Shown piece by piece: positions 9,661-17,525 of a DNA stretch of 64,000 nt. The first letter of the stretch is position 1. Every line of letters begins with the position of its first letter. This DNA comes from T3SED10-260 sp035363255 (GTDB lineage: Bacteria; Caldisericota; Caldisericia; UBA6126). Below the pieces are notes generated by a model, which did no database searches, was not told the DNA's origin, and was given only the letters and a program-made list of their open reading frames with translations. The stretch lies in contig DAOSES010000010.1 in the NCBI GenBank assembly GCA_035363255.1, positions 1-64,000 of the forward strand, written 5' to 3'. The translations under genes and the position numbers were made by a program.

Positions 9661-9930
9661 TCAGTTACTACTTTTTCCACCTTGTTTGGCTACCTGCGCT
9701 AGCCAGAGTTTGAAGGGTTCAGCTTTGGGGGATGGAATAGATTGAATGAGGCGGAAAAGTTGTTCAGTGTCGGCAACATCGGTTAAACGCATTTTACCGT
9801 CGAGTGCAAGCATTTTCAAAGCGTGACAGTTTGTCACGGTTTCGTTTCCTTCTTCCTTGAGCCTCTGTTTCAGTTTTCGCCAATAAGCATTTGGATCAAC
9901 GCTTTCCGTCAATACAGCAACAACATCCAC
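9661..9930 (-). pseudogene. Bro-N domain fragment (phage antirepressor/DinD-like)
   Basis: The 89-codon frame matches the Bro-N DNA-binding domain found in phage antirepressors and DinD-like proteins: DVVAVLTES near the start, YWRKLKQRL, TDVADTEQLFRLIQSIPSPK, then FKLWLA. In-frame coding sequence continues upstream to about 9957 (EKWYFSV), overlapping the 3' end of the ADP-ribosylglycohydrolase gene in another frame. The usual N-terminus and the whole C-terminal half are missing, so this is a piece of a larger gene dropped between two copies of the hydrolase 3' end. A GTG at 9928-9930 could start a short protein, but I see no clear ribosome site and treat it as a remnant. Confidence 0.7.
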
Positions 9931-10892
9931 TACAGAGAAATACCACTTCTCTGGTTCAGCAATTCCTGGATTCGGGCTTCGAGGGCATCTTTTTCTTTAA
10001 GTCCCTGGATCCATTCGCTGGGAATGCTTGAATAGCCATATCTGGCTCCTAGGAGGGGGCCTGCCACTGCGGCATTGGTATCTGCATCGCCTCCTTCATG
10101 GATGATGGCGAGAAGACCCTGTTTGAAGCTGGTGGCGTTTTGGAGTGCCCATATTCCAGCAGACATGGCTTTAAGGGTGTAGCCCATGGAACGCTTTTCT
10201 CCAATCTCCAGCGGAGCGAGGTCATTGCCCAGGGCTTTTTCATAGTATTCGAGGACTCTCGGATCCTGCGAGGCGTAGCGATCTATTAGCTCTTTATGAA
10301 GGCTTGGAAGCTCGCTAACTCCCTGGAGCAGTCGGGCGATAAGGGTGCAGATGATCTGGCAGGAGAGGATGCATCGTGGGTCATAGTGGGTGATTTTACA
10401 GGCTTCTTCGGCATGCAGGGCTAGCTGGCCTGGGTCTTGGTAGTCCCAGACTCCGAGGATGGAGGTGCGCATGACTCCCCCGTTGGCTGCCATGTCTTTT
10501 CCGCTATTTTCCCAAATGCGCTGGGATACGTGATGGGGATTTTCGAGGAAATCCGGGGCAAAGATGACTTTTCCAACGGTATTGCCTATATCGGGAGTGC
10601 CAGAGTGGCCCCATTGATGGATTCGCCTGGCGATGTCGAGGGTGTTGAAGCTTTTCAAAGCCAGCAGGCTGTCGAAGATGCAGAGCATTTGGTCGGTGTC
10701 GTCGGTCCAGGCTCCTTTTTCGAATCGGCATCGGTGGGCATCCAGGATGATTTGCTCGTAGTGGCTAAGCCCCTGGGGGTAGTGGTGGGCGATGTCGGCT
10801 TTGCTCATGAATTCGGTGCCCAGACCCAGGGCGTCCCCTATAGCATGTCCGTATATTACCCCGCGGATTTTATTTTCAAGGTTGCTGTTCAT
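9930..10892 (-). CDS. ADP-ribosylglycohydrolase family protein
   Basis: A 320-residue member of the ADP-ribosylglycohydrolase (DraG/ARH) family, close to usual length. The dinuclear metal site motifs are present: GDALGLGTEF near residue 17, WTDDTDQM near 62 and GGDADTNAA near 267. Such enzymes remove ADP-ribose from proteins, nucleic acids or small molecules, and some act as antitoxins or immunity proteins against ADP-ribosylating toxins. The start overlaps the end of the PMP gene P1 by 17 bases, so the two are translationally coupled. The same junction survives as a relic beside P7. The last seven residues come from sequence belonging to the Bro-N insertion; the native end is preserved at 9461. 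Activity is probably unaffected because the metal residues lie well inside. Confidence 0.9.
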   Translation of the reverse strand: MNSNLENKIRGVIYGHAIGDALGLGTEFMSKADIAHHYPQGLSHYEQIILDAHRCRFEKGAWTDDTDQMLCIFDSLLALKSFNTLDIARRIHQWGHSGTPDIGNTVGKVIFAPDFLENPHHVSQRIWENSGKDMAANGGVMRTSILGVWDYQDPGQLALHAEEACKITHYDPRCILSCQIICTLIARLLQGVSELPSLHKELIDRYASQDPRVLEYYEKALGNDLAPLEIGEKRSMGYTLKAMSAGIWALQNATSFKQGLLAIIHEGGDADTNAAVAGPLLGARYGYSSIPSEWIQGLKEKDALEARIQELLNQRSGISL

Positions 10893-11853
10893 GGGATCGT
10901 TTTCTTTGGACGAGGATGATGCCGATGTAGGCTAAAAATAGCGTTAGTATGATAATGCCGAGAAAAAGAAGGATTGAGTTTATGGAATAAAAGAGGTACC
11001 AATAGGCATCCTGAATAATGTTTCGCACCGCATAAGGAAAATAATCATGTATGAAAATTAACGGGGAGAAGAGATATCCTTTGGGGTATGGAATATGGAT
11101 TTTAATTCTTGGATTAGTGTTTTTGTTGGTGATTTTCATGATACTGTACGGGTCAACTTCTAATTCTCCGTATTGACTTCCCTTAAGAAAAGTATTAATA
11201 GTGGGTTTATTTTGGTAGATTACTTCTTCAAAGAATACTGTTGTCCAGGAATGTCCCATTCTGAAAGAACGATGAAACGACCAAACTCTATCTTGAAATT
11301 TTGCGCTGACGAAATTAGAAACGCCTTTTGAGCTTTGATCGATTTCGGTAATCTCGTTTAGTGATGCATCAAAAAGACTTAATCTGGGGTATTTATCCTC
11401 TGAGATAAAAGCAAAAAAGCCTTCTTTTCCGTTGTATTCATAAGGAAGAAGCTCCTCGATGGTCAGGGTGTTGGGGCTTTCTTTTTGGGAATTAAAATAT
11501 TGGTCGCTGAGTTGGTGGATGTAGCTATTTCTTTTTTCAACATAGTCTATGACTTCCTTGGGGAGATCGCTGGGGAGCTTGGTGTAAAGGGGAGGAAGAT
11601 CAGGATGTATCGGAGTTTGATGTTTTGCAATATCGATATGAGGGCTTTCTATGATCATTAAACTGGGATAGCTAAGGGGGTCTTTTGGAAGTATTAGATC
11701 GCTGGATCGAGCAATGGTAAGGTATCGCCAGGGTTCGTAGAAAGCCAGAGCCAGTATGGAGGCTGTTCCAAGAGAGAAAAGCAGGAGATAGAGGGTGATA
11801 TTTTTCCAGGTGTGTAGTGAAAAGAACCTCTTGAATGCCTTGTTTGCTTTCAT
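10876..11853 (-). CDS. PMP family membrane-anchored protein P1 (unknown)
   Basis: A 325-residue member of a tandem family I do not recognise. It has one N-terminal membrane segment (about 18-40), an extracytoplasmic-looking domain of about 240 residues and one or two hydrophobic segments near 270-318. Shared family marks: YEPWRYL just after the first helix, LILPKDP, PPLYxxLPxxLPKEV, EKRNSYI, FQDRVW and DPYSxMKI...NTNPRIK. I place the start at ATG 11851-11853, 6 nt after GGGAGG; a longer frame begins six codons earlier but reads through that ribosome site. The 3' end overlaps the ADP-ribosylglycohydrolase gene. The first 280 bases of the gene plus its upstream region are identical to the 5' part of P6, showing very recent duplication or conversion. 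Confidence 0.8.
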   Translation of the reverse strand: MKANKAFKRFFSLHTWKNITLYLLLFSLGTASILALAFYEPWRYLTIARSSDLILPKDPLSYPSLMIIESPHIDIAKHQTPIHPDLPPLYTKLPSDLPKEVIDYVEKRNSYIHQLSDQYFNSQKESPNTLTIEELLPYEYNGKEGFFAFISEDKYPRLSLFDASLNEITEIDQSSKGVSNFVSAKFQDRVWSFHRSFRMGHSWTTVFFEEVIYQNKPTINTFLKGSQYGELEVDPYSIMKITNKNTNPRIKIHIPYPKGYLFSPLIFIHDYFPYAVRNIIQDAYWYLFYSINSILLFLGIIILTLFLAYIGIILVQRKRSHEQQP

Positions 11854-11916
11854 ACGAATCCTCCCAAGCATATCTACCTTACTACCATTATACTGAAATG
11901 TTTGATTTAAGGAATG
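11571..11916 (-). repeat. 346-bp identical repeat, copy 1 (P1 5' region)
   Basis: Bases 11571-11916 match 17159-17504 without a difference that I can see (constant offset 5588). The repeat covers the first 94 or so codons, the ribosome site and about 60 bases upstream of P1 and P6. Outside it the two genes diverge to roughly 70-80 percent. Confidence 0.9.
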
Positions 11917-11934
11917 AAAGAAGGGAGAGTGGTT

Positions 11935-12351
11935 TTAGCCTGACTTGCTCTTGTTGATTGGAGTTTTGTAGTAGGTATTTACAGAATTAAAAGCAAGATA
12001 AAGACTTAACGCTGATACAAGAATTACTAGGAAATAAACAAGTTTTTGGAAAGGAAAAGTAAGAGATAAAAGTTTAAAAATATTCAGAAGAATCAAAAGG
12101 ATCCAGACAACAACACCATACACTATGCTGATTTTGCGAAATGTTCTATTTTGAATTAGCCTGAAAGAGCCTAGGATTGGGTGAACAACAAATACAGGAA
12201 TAATCATCAACAGTGAATAATCTAACTCTGGAAGATTTAGCGGAGTGAATTCAGATAATGTGTGCAATACTAAAAAGACCAGTATATATCCTGAAAACCC
12301 TAAATAAGCCAGACGTTGAGCTTTGTTCTTTTTTTTTGTTTCAACTTCCAT
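11935..12351 (-). CDS. Four-helix membrane protein inside the PMP array (unknown)
   Basis: A 138-residue protein with a charged N-terminus (KKKNKAQR) and four hydrophobic segments at about 15-33, 45-62, 75-95 and 103-123. It is not a PMP family member and I do not recognise it. It starts 6 nt after the stop of P2 on the same strand, with AAAGGAGAG just upstream, so it is co-transcribed with P2. Its place between P2 and P1 suggests a small integral membrane partner, but nothing in the sequence shows its job. Confidence 0.65.
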   Translation of the reverse strand: MEVETKKKNKAQRLAYLGFSGYILVFLVLHTLSEFTPLNLPELDYSLLMIIPVFVVHPILGSFRLIQNRTFRKISIVYGVVVWILLILLNIFKLLSLTFPFQKLVYFLVILVSALSLYLAFNSVNTYYKTPINKSKSG

Positions 12352-12357
12352 GTTGCT

Positions 12358-13329
12358 CTACTCTCCTTTACATGGGATCGCATTCTTCTGTTTATTTTTT
12401 TGGACAAGTGAGAGGAGAAGATAGAGAAAGAACAAAAAGGCTATTATGTAAAGCAAAGGTCGAAGTATTAAGGAAGTAATGTAATTTATATACCAATAAG
12501 CAGTCACAAAATCAAATGGAATAGAATCTATTATAAACCATGGAAGTAGATCTAGCATGTTTCCTGAGCGTTTCAGGTGAGTTTTAATTTTGGGGTCAGT
12601 ACTCTTATTAATAATTTTCATAGTACTAAAAGGATCAATATCAAAATCATCAAATTGATACCCCACACGTATAGAATGTAATGTTAGCTCATTTTGGTAT
12701 ATTACTTCTCCGCAGCTACACCATAATGATGACGCTCCACAAGAAACATCGTACGGCCAAAATCTATCGAGAAATCTGGCACTTGCGATATTGCTACTAC
12801 TTGGAACATTGTTAAAGATTCTTTTCAACTCGAATACTGACGAATCAAAAAGGCTTAATCGACTTCTCATATCCGAAGTGACATAGGCAAAAAATCCTTC
12901 TTTTCCGTTGTATTCATAGGGAAGAAGTTCATTGATGGTCATGTGATAGGGGTTTTCTCCAGAGGAAGTCGTATATTTATCTCCTAGTTGACGGATATAG
13001 TTGTTTCTTTTTTCAATGTAGTCTATGACTTCCTTGGGGAGATCGCTGGGAAGGTTAATGTAAAGGGGAGGAAGAGCTGGATGGATCGGGATTTGATGCT
13101 TTGCCACATCGATATGAGGGCTTTCTATGATCATTAAACGAGGAAAGTCGGAAGGATCTTTTGGCAGTATTAGATCGCTGGATCGAGTAATGGTAAGGTA
13201 TCGCCAGGGTTCGTAAGAGATAATAGTAAGGATGCTAGCCGTTCCTAGAGAGAAAAGCAGGAGATAGAGGGTGATATTTTTCCAGGTGTGTAGTGAAAAG
13301 AACCTCTTGAATGCCTCGTTTGCTTTCAT
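12358..13329 (-). CDS. PMP family membrane-anchored protein P2 (unknown)
   Basis: A 323-residue family member. The N-terminus MKANEAFKRFFSLHTWKN is nearly identical to P1 and P6, followed by a membrane helix (about 18-40), YEPWRYL, LILPKDP, PPLYINLPSDLPKEV and RNNYIRQL. The middle carries FLDRFW and a Cys-rich stretch not seen in P1 (CGASSLWCSCG), then DPFSTMKI and TDPKIKTH. A strong C-terminal hydrophobic block (about 275-310) ends in a lysine-rich tail (QKNKQKN) that matches the tail of P7. ATG at 13327-13329 follows a GGAGG site. The three close cysteines could form disulfides or bind metal outside the cell. Confidence 0.78.
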   Translation of the reverse strand: MKANEAFKRFFSLHTWKNITLYLLLFSLGTASILTIISYEPWRYLTITRSSDLILPKDPSDFPRLMIIESPHIDVAKHQIPIHPALPPLYINLPSDLPKEVIDYIEKRNNYIRQLGDKYTTSSGENPYHMTINELLPYEYNGKEGFFAYVTSDMRSRLSLFDSSVFELKRIFNNVPSSSNIASARFLDRFWPYDVSCGASSLWCSCGEVIYQNELTLHSIRVGYQFDDFDIDPFSTMKIINKSTDPKIKTHLKRSGNMLDLLPWFIIDSIPFDFVTAYWYINYITSLILRPLLYIIAFLFFLYLLLSLVQKNKQKNAIPCKGE

Positions 13330-13426
13330 TCGAATCCTCCAAACCTAGCTATCTTTCTTCCATTATACTGAAATAGGTGATTTAAGGAATGCAAGAAAGG
13401 GGGGGGGTAGCAAACCGAGAAGATGA

Positions 13427-14287
13427 CTATTTGTTTTTGCATTTCTTTAGGATCCATATGATTAACCTACTAAGGAAGATTGATAACAATAAGAGCAGAG
13501 AAAGAACGCCAGTATATAAAAAAACAATACTTACTACATTCATGAATGGGTTTAGTTCTTTGGGTGATTCGATATGCACTACCATTTCGGGGTTTGTGTT
13601 GGGATGGATGATTTTCATCGTTTTAAAAGGATCAATGGAAAAGTTTTCATCTTGGCTAACATACAGGTATGTCGTATTAAAGCTTCCTCCATAAGTAATT
13701 TTTTTATAGAAAAAAGAGGCTCCTGAACCTCCAATGTTTGCTGAAAGAAACCAGGATCTGTCTGGAAATTTTACACTGATGATAGTGCGGAATGTTTTTC
13801 CATTCTCAATTTCAAAATAGTTTAGCTCTGAATCAAAATATATCGTGCTCCCATTATTGATTGCTTTGTCTGAGGTACCTATAAATCCATCCTGGCCATC
13901 ATGCTGGATAGGAATCACTTCGGTGATTTTGAATGTATTATCTCCTGGGCTTTTCGATGAAAAGTGAGAAATTGAATTATTGTCATTCAGCTGATGTATG
14001 TAGCTATTTCTTTTCTCCAAAAACTCTAAAACTTCTTTTGAGGTGTTGGTGGGAAGGTTGATGTATAGTGGAGGAAGATCGGGATGAAGAACTTTTTCAT
14101 AGTTTTCGAGTTTAAGCGTTGGTGCCTCGATGATGAAAAGCTTGGGAGCTTTGAATGGGTTCTTGGGAAGAACAATCTCATCTGCATGAGCTTTTTTGAG
14201 ATATCGTAAGGGTTGATAGCTTATGAATTGAACCATCAAGACACTTAGCACAAATAGAATCATCAGTAAGCAGGTAATTGCTTTCAT
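13427..14287 (-). CDS. PMP family membrane-anchored protein P3 (unknown)
   Basis: A 286-residue, shorter and more diverged member. It lacks the charged FKRFFSLHTWKN lead and begins directly with the membrane helix (MKAITCLLMILFVLSVL), then YQPLRYLKKAH, IVLPKNPF, PPLYINLPTN and EKRNSYIHQL. The middle holds a Gly/Ser-rich NIGGSGASFFYKKI and ends in DPFKTMKI and NTNPEMVVHI. One C-terminal helix (about 255-280) is followed by a basic tail. ATG at 14285-14287 with the family's GGGAGGATTCGT leader. It follows P4 by 34 nt. No N-terminal lipobox: the cysteine in the first helix is not in a lipobox context. Confidence 0.75.
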   Translation of the reverse strand: MKAITCLLMILFVLSVLMVQFISYQPLRYLKKAHADEIVLPKNPFKAPKLFIIEAPTLKLENYEKVLHPDLPPLYINLPTNTSKEVLEFLEKRNSYIHQLNDNNSISHFSSKSPGDNTFKITEVIPIQHDGQDGFIGTSDKAINNGSTIYFDSELNYFEIENGKTFRTIISVKFPDRSWFLSANIGGSGASFFYKKITYGGSFNTTYLYVSQDENFSIDPFKTMKIIHPNTNPEMVVHIESPKELNPFMNVVSIVFLYTGVLSLLLLLSIFLSRLIIWILKKCKNK

Positions 14288-14321
14288 ACGAATCCTCCCA
14301 AGGACAGCTTAATATGGTTTT

Positions 14322-15251
14322 TCAACAAGTCATTTTCCTTGTTCTTAAAAGCCAGACGATGAGTAGTATGAGTGAAAACTGCATTAATAGGGGGATTGAA
14401 AAAAAAGCTACGAAAAACAAGACCATTAAGGTATAAGCAATCACCTGCTCAATGAAATAGGGTATGATATGATTGTTATATGCGGTAAACTCAGCAAGAT
14501 CATAGGGTCTCATGATATGAGTTTTTAGTTCCGGGTTGGTTTGAGCATTAATGATTTTCATAGTATTGTAGGGATCTGTTTCAAAATCGTATGAACAACC
14601 GATACATACGGGATTGGACGACAGATGATTATCGGTGTACCTAAATACGTCATAGTATAAACAACCACCAGTGGCACCACCTTGTGAATATTTATACCAT
14701 ATTCTATCGGGAAAATTCACGCTTATCACAAAGCCAGATAAAAAACTAGCGGTATCTTGAGTGATTAATTTAAATGATTGATCGTAAAGCTGTAGCTTGT
14801 GTATGGTGCCCCTTGTTGCGAGTATAAAGCCTTCTTTATCCTGGTATTGAAAGGGCAAGATTTCAACGAAGGATTCATCTTTTTCGGCTTTGATGCTTCT
14901 TTGTTGAAACTCTCGGATGTATGCATTTCTCTTCTCTAAGTAGCTGCTTAACTCTTGCGGAATATCCTCTGGTAGATTGACATAAAGCGATGGGAGATTG
15001 GGATCCAGCTCTTGTTGGTAATCTTTTAAATTTAACTTTGGAGCTTCAATGACGAATATCCAGGGAGATTTCGAGGGGTTTTTGGGAAGGATGATATCAC
15101 TGGGATGAGGGATCTTTAAATAACGCCAGGGTTGATGGAGCGTTAGAAATATAATCGACACACTACATACGGAGAAAAGCAAGAAATAAAGGGTGATATT
15201 TTTGAGTGTTGGCAGAGAAAATACCTTTTTAAGCGTTTTTTTAAGGGTCAT
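14322..15251 (-). CDS. PMP family membrane-anchored protein P4 (unknown)
   Basis: A 309-residue member starting MTLKKTLKKVFSLPTLKN, with a membrane helix at about 18-38, HQPWRYLKI, IILPKNP, PSLYVNLPEDIPQEL and EKRNAYIREF. Its central part has GGATGGCLYYDVF and two nearby cysteines (PVCIGCSYD), and ends DPYNTMKI and QTNPELKTHI. Two C-terminal hydrophobic segments precede LLRTRKMTC, the same ending as P6. The last 50 bases of P4 and P6 are almost identical (14322-14365 and 15513-15556), so the two genes have exchanged 3' ends. The start overlaps the end of the truncated P5 frame by four bases (ATGA). Confidence 0.77.
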   Translation of the reverse strand: MTLKKTLKKVFSLPTLKNITLYFLLFSVCSVSIIFLTLHQPWRYLKIPHPSDIILPKNPSKSPWIFVIEAPKLNLKDYQQELDPNLPSLYVNLPEDIPQELSSYLEKRNAYIREFQQRSIKAEKDESFVEILPFQYQDKEGFILATRGTIHKLQLYDQSFKLITQDTASFLSGFVISVNFPDRIWYKYSQGGATGGCLYYDVFRYTDNHLSSNPVCIGCSYDFETDPYNTMKIINAQTNPELKTHIMRPYDLAEFTAYNNHIIPYFIEQVIAYTLMVLFFVAFFSIPLLMQFSLILLIVWLLRTRKMTC

Positions 15252-15478
15252 AAGGTGTTTCCTTTCTTGGTATATGCTACTATTAAGCGGGAATAGCTGA
15301 GAGGATCTTTTGGAAGGATGAGATCACTTGGATGAGCGATGTTTAGGTATCGCCAGGGTTCGTAGAAATCAAGGGCTAGGATGCTAGCCGTTCCAAGAGA
15401 GAAAAGCAGGAGATAGAGGGTGATATTTTTCCAGGTGTGTAGTGAAAAGAACCTCTTGAATGCCTCGTTTGTTTTCAT
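15248..15478 (-). pseudogene. Truncated PMP family gene P5
   Basis: A 76-codon frame that begins as a normal member (MKTNEAFKRFFSLHTWKN, membrane helix, YEPWRYLNIAH, DLILPKDP) and stops after LIVAYTKKGNTL, exactly where the extracytoplasmic domain should start. The deletion joins it to the P4 start, so P5 is the 5' end of a gene whose body was lost in recombination. The ribosome site GGGAGG is intact, so a short membrane peptide could still be made and couple translation into P4. Confidence 0.75.
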
Positions 15479-15512
15479 ACGAATCCTCCCAAGCATAGAG
15501 TAATATGGTTTT

Positions 15513-17441
15513 TCAACAAGTCATTTTCCTTGTTCTTAAAAGCCAGACGATGAGTAGTATAAGCGAAAAGAGGATGAACAATAGAGTGGATAGGATGGCA
15601 ATTACGAATATTAGGGTATAAACTACGGTGTTGACTGAGGGGATTGAGTTATTATCGAAAGAAGTTGGATTCTCCGGCTTTTGAAAGTGTATTTTCATTT
15701 CGGGATTTGTGGATACATTGGTGATTTTCATCCTGTTGAAAGGTTCAAGTTCAAAGACCCAAAATCCTACTGCAAACCATAACATATCATCATAGGTTCC
15801 CCCTATGTATTCCTTGGTATAGTTCATGCTATCTACTTCATAGTTTGAACGTATGTAATAGAAATATCCTCCTGTGGCTGCATTCATGTCAAACCTGTAC
15901 CAAAAGCGATCTTGATGTTTTGCGCTTACAATGACGCTAGCAAAAGCTCCACTTGCTTCTGATACAATCAAGTTGAACGAGCTATCATACAGGGAGAGAT
16001 AGCTCCTATTTGTGTGACGTTCCACCGCAAGGTAGACTATGCCCTCCTGGTCTTGATAAATGAATGGAAGCACCTGGGTGTAAAGCAAAGTTTCTTCTGG
16101 CATGAGGTTTAAATCATACATTTTTCGGATGTAGCTGTTTCTTTTTTCCAGATAGTCTAGAACTTCTTTGGGCAGGGATTTGGGTAGGTTGACATAGAGA
16201 GGAGGAAGATTGGTGCCCCAACGTTGAGCATATTTATCTAAATCAAGATTTGCTGCTTCTATGATGTAGAGATCGGGCATGCTGAAAGGGTCTTTTGGCA
16301 AGAGCAGTTCGTCTCTCTTGAGGATTTTCAAAAAACGCCAGGGCTGATGGATGGAAAGTGCAAGGATGGAAACACTGATGATGCTTAAGAGCAATAGGAA
16401 AAGCGTAATTTTATCAAACAAATCAATGGAAGAGATTTTCTTAAGCGTTTTCTTTAGTGCCTTGAAGCATTTACTTTCCTTTGCTTGGGATCGTTTTCTT
16501 TGTGCGAGGATGATGCCGATGTAGGCTAAAAATAGCGTTAGTATGATAATGCCGAGAAAAAGAAGAATTGAGTTTAAGGAATAGGATAGCAATAAATAGG
16601 CAATACCGAAGTTTGCTTGCATCGAAGTAGTCATAAAATTATGTAAAAAAAATAATGGGAAGAAGAAAAATCCTTTTGGATATGAAATGTGGGTTTTTAT
16701 TCTTGGATTAGTGTTTTTGTGGGCAATTTTCATGATACTAAAAGAGGTATGCTCAATATCTTGGTATTTACTGCCCATAAGAAAAGAATTGATAATAGGT
16801 TCTTGATGGTAGATTATTTCTTCGCAGTTAACCCTTGCTGAAGCATTTCCGAACCCATGGTAAAAGGACCAAACTCTATCTTGAAATTTTGCGCTGACGA
16901 TAGTAGAGTCGCCTTTTGGGCTTTGATCGATTTCGGTAATCTCGTTTAATGATGTATCAAAAAGACTTAATCGCTTATTTTCGTTCTCTGAGAGAAAAGC
17001 AAAGAACCCTACTTTACCTTTGTATTGATATGGAAGAAGCTCTTCCATGATCAGGGAGTTGCGGCTTTCATTAGGAGAATTCGCATATTTATCGTTGAGT
17101 TGGCGGATGTAGCTGTTTCTTTTTTCAACATAGTCTTTCACTTCTTTGGGGAGATTGTTGGGGAGCTTGGTGTAAAGGGGAGGAAGATCAGGATGTATCG
17201 GAGTTTGATGTTTTGCAATATCGATATGAGGGCTTTCTATGATCATTAAACTGGGATAGCTAAGGGGGTCTTTTGGAAGTATTAGATCGCTGGATCGAGC
17301 AATGGTAAGGTATCGCCAGGGTTCGTAGAAAGCCAGAGCCAGTATGGAGGCTGTTCCAAGAGAGAAAAGCAGGAGATAGAGGGTGATATTTTTCCAGGTG
17401 TGTAGTGAAAAGAACCTCTTGAATGCCTTGTTTGCTTTCAT
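15513..17441 (-). CDS. Fused double PMP protein P6 (unknown)
   Basis: Two family members joined in one 642-residue frame. Residues 1 to about 325 are a full member very like P1, up to its basic tail (LAQRKRSQAK). The second member follows without a stop: KALKKTLKKISS, a membrane helix, HQPWRFLKILKR, LLLPKDPF, PPLYVNLPKSLPKEV, QDRFWYRF and MKITNVSTNPEMKIH, ending in LLRTRKMTC. The protein should have four membrane regions and two external domains. I place the start at ATG 17439-17441, after GGGAGG; the longer frame reads through the ribosome site and into the end of the ATPase gene. It is the first PMP gene of the array, 84 nt after the ATPase. Fusion by loss of the P1-type stop codon is the simplest explanation. 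Confidence 0.8.
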   Translation of the reverse strand: MKANKAFKRFFSLHTWKNITLYLLLFSLGTASILALAFYEPWRYLTIARSSDLILPKDPLSYPSLMIIESPHIDIAKHQTPIHPDLPPLYTKLPNNLPKEVKDYVEKRNSYIRQLNDKYANSPNESRNSLIMEELLPYQYKGKVGFFAFLSENENKRLSLFDTSLNEITEIDQSPKGDSTIVSAKFQDRVWSFYHGFGNASARVNCEEIIYHQEPIINSFLMGSKYQDIEHTSFSIMKIAHKNTNPRIKTHISYPKGFFFFPLFFLHNFMTTSMQANFGIAYLLLSYSLNSILLFLGIIILTLFLAYIGIILAQRKRSQAKESKCFKALKKTLKKISSIDLFDKITLFLLLLSIISVSILALSIHQPWRFLKILKRDELLLPKDPFSMPDLYIIEAANLDLDKYAQRWGTNLPPLYVNLPKSLPKEVLDYLEKRNSYIRKMYDLNLMPEETLLYTQVLPFIYQDQEGIVYLAVERHTNRSYLSLYDSSFNLIVSEASGAFASVIVSAKHQDRFWYRFDMNAATGGYFYYIRSNYEVDSMNYTKEYIGGTYDDMLWFAVGFWVFELEPFNRMKITNVSTNPEMKIHFQKPENPTSFDNNSIPSVNTVVYTLIFVIAILSTLLFILFSLILLIVWLLRTRKMTC

Positions 17442-17504
17442 ACGAATCCTCCCAAGCATATCTACCTTACTACCATTATACTGAAATGTTTGATTTAAGG
17501 AATG
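17159..17504 (-). repeat. 346-bp identical repeat, copy 2 (P6 5' region)
   Basis: Matches 11571-11916 base for base. See copy 1. A third, less similar copy of the leader and first codons lies at about 15350-15495 (P5) and a fourth at about 13190-13385 (P2). Confidence 0.9.
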
Positions 17505-17525
17505 CAACAAGTGGGGGGGCAGCAA

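Noticed and set aside
9661..9930. Prophage remnant
   Set aside because: Only one Bro-N fragment is present, with no integrase, capsid, terminase or attachment sites.
13400..13408. G-run near 13400 and 17513 as signals
   Set aside because: Short homopolymers in diverging spacer; a function cannot be argued and they may be prone to length errors.
15479..15496. Upstream ATG (MLGRIR) as the true start of PMP genes P1, P5 and P6
   Set aside because: These codons are read from the strong GGGAGGATTCGT ribosome site itself. The following ATG is correctly spaced and matches P2 and P7.
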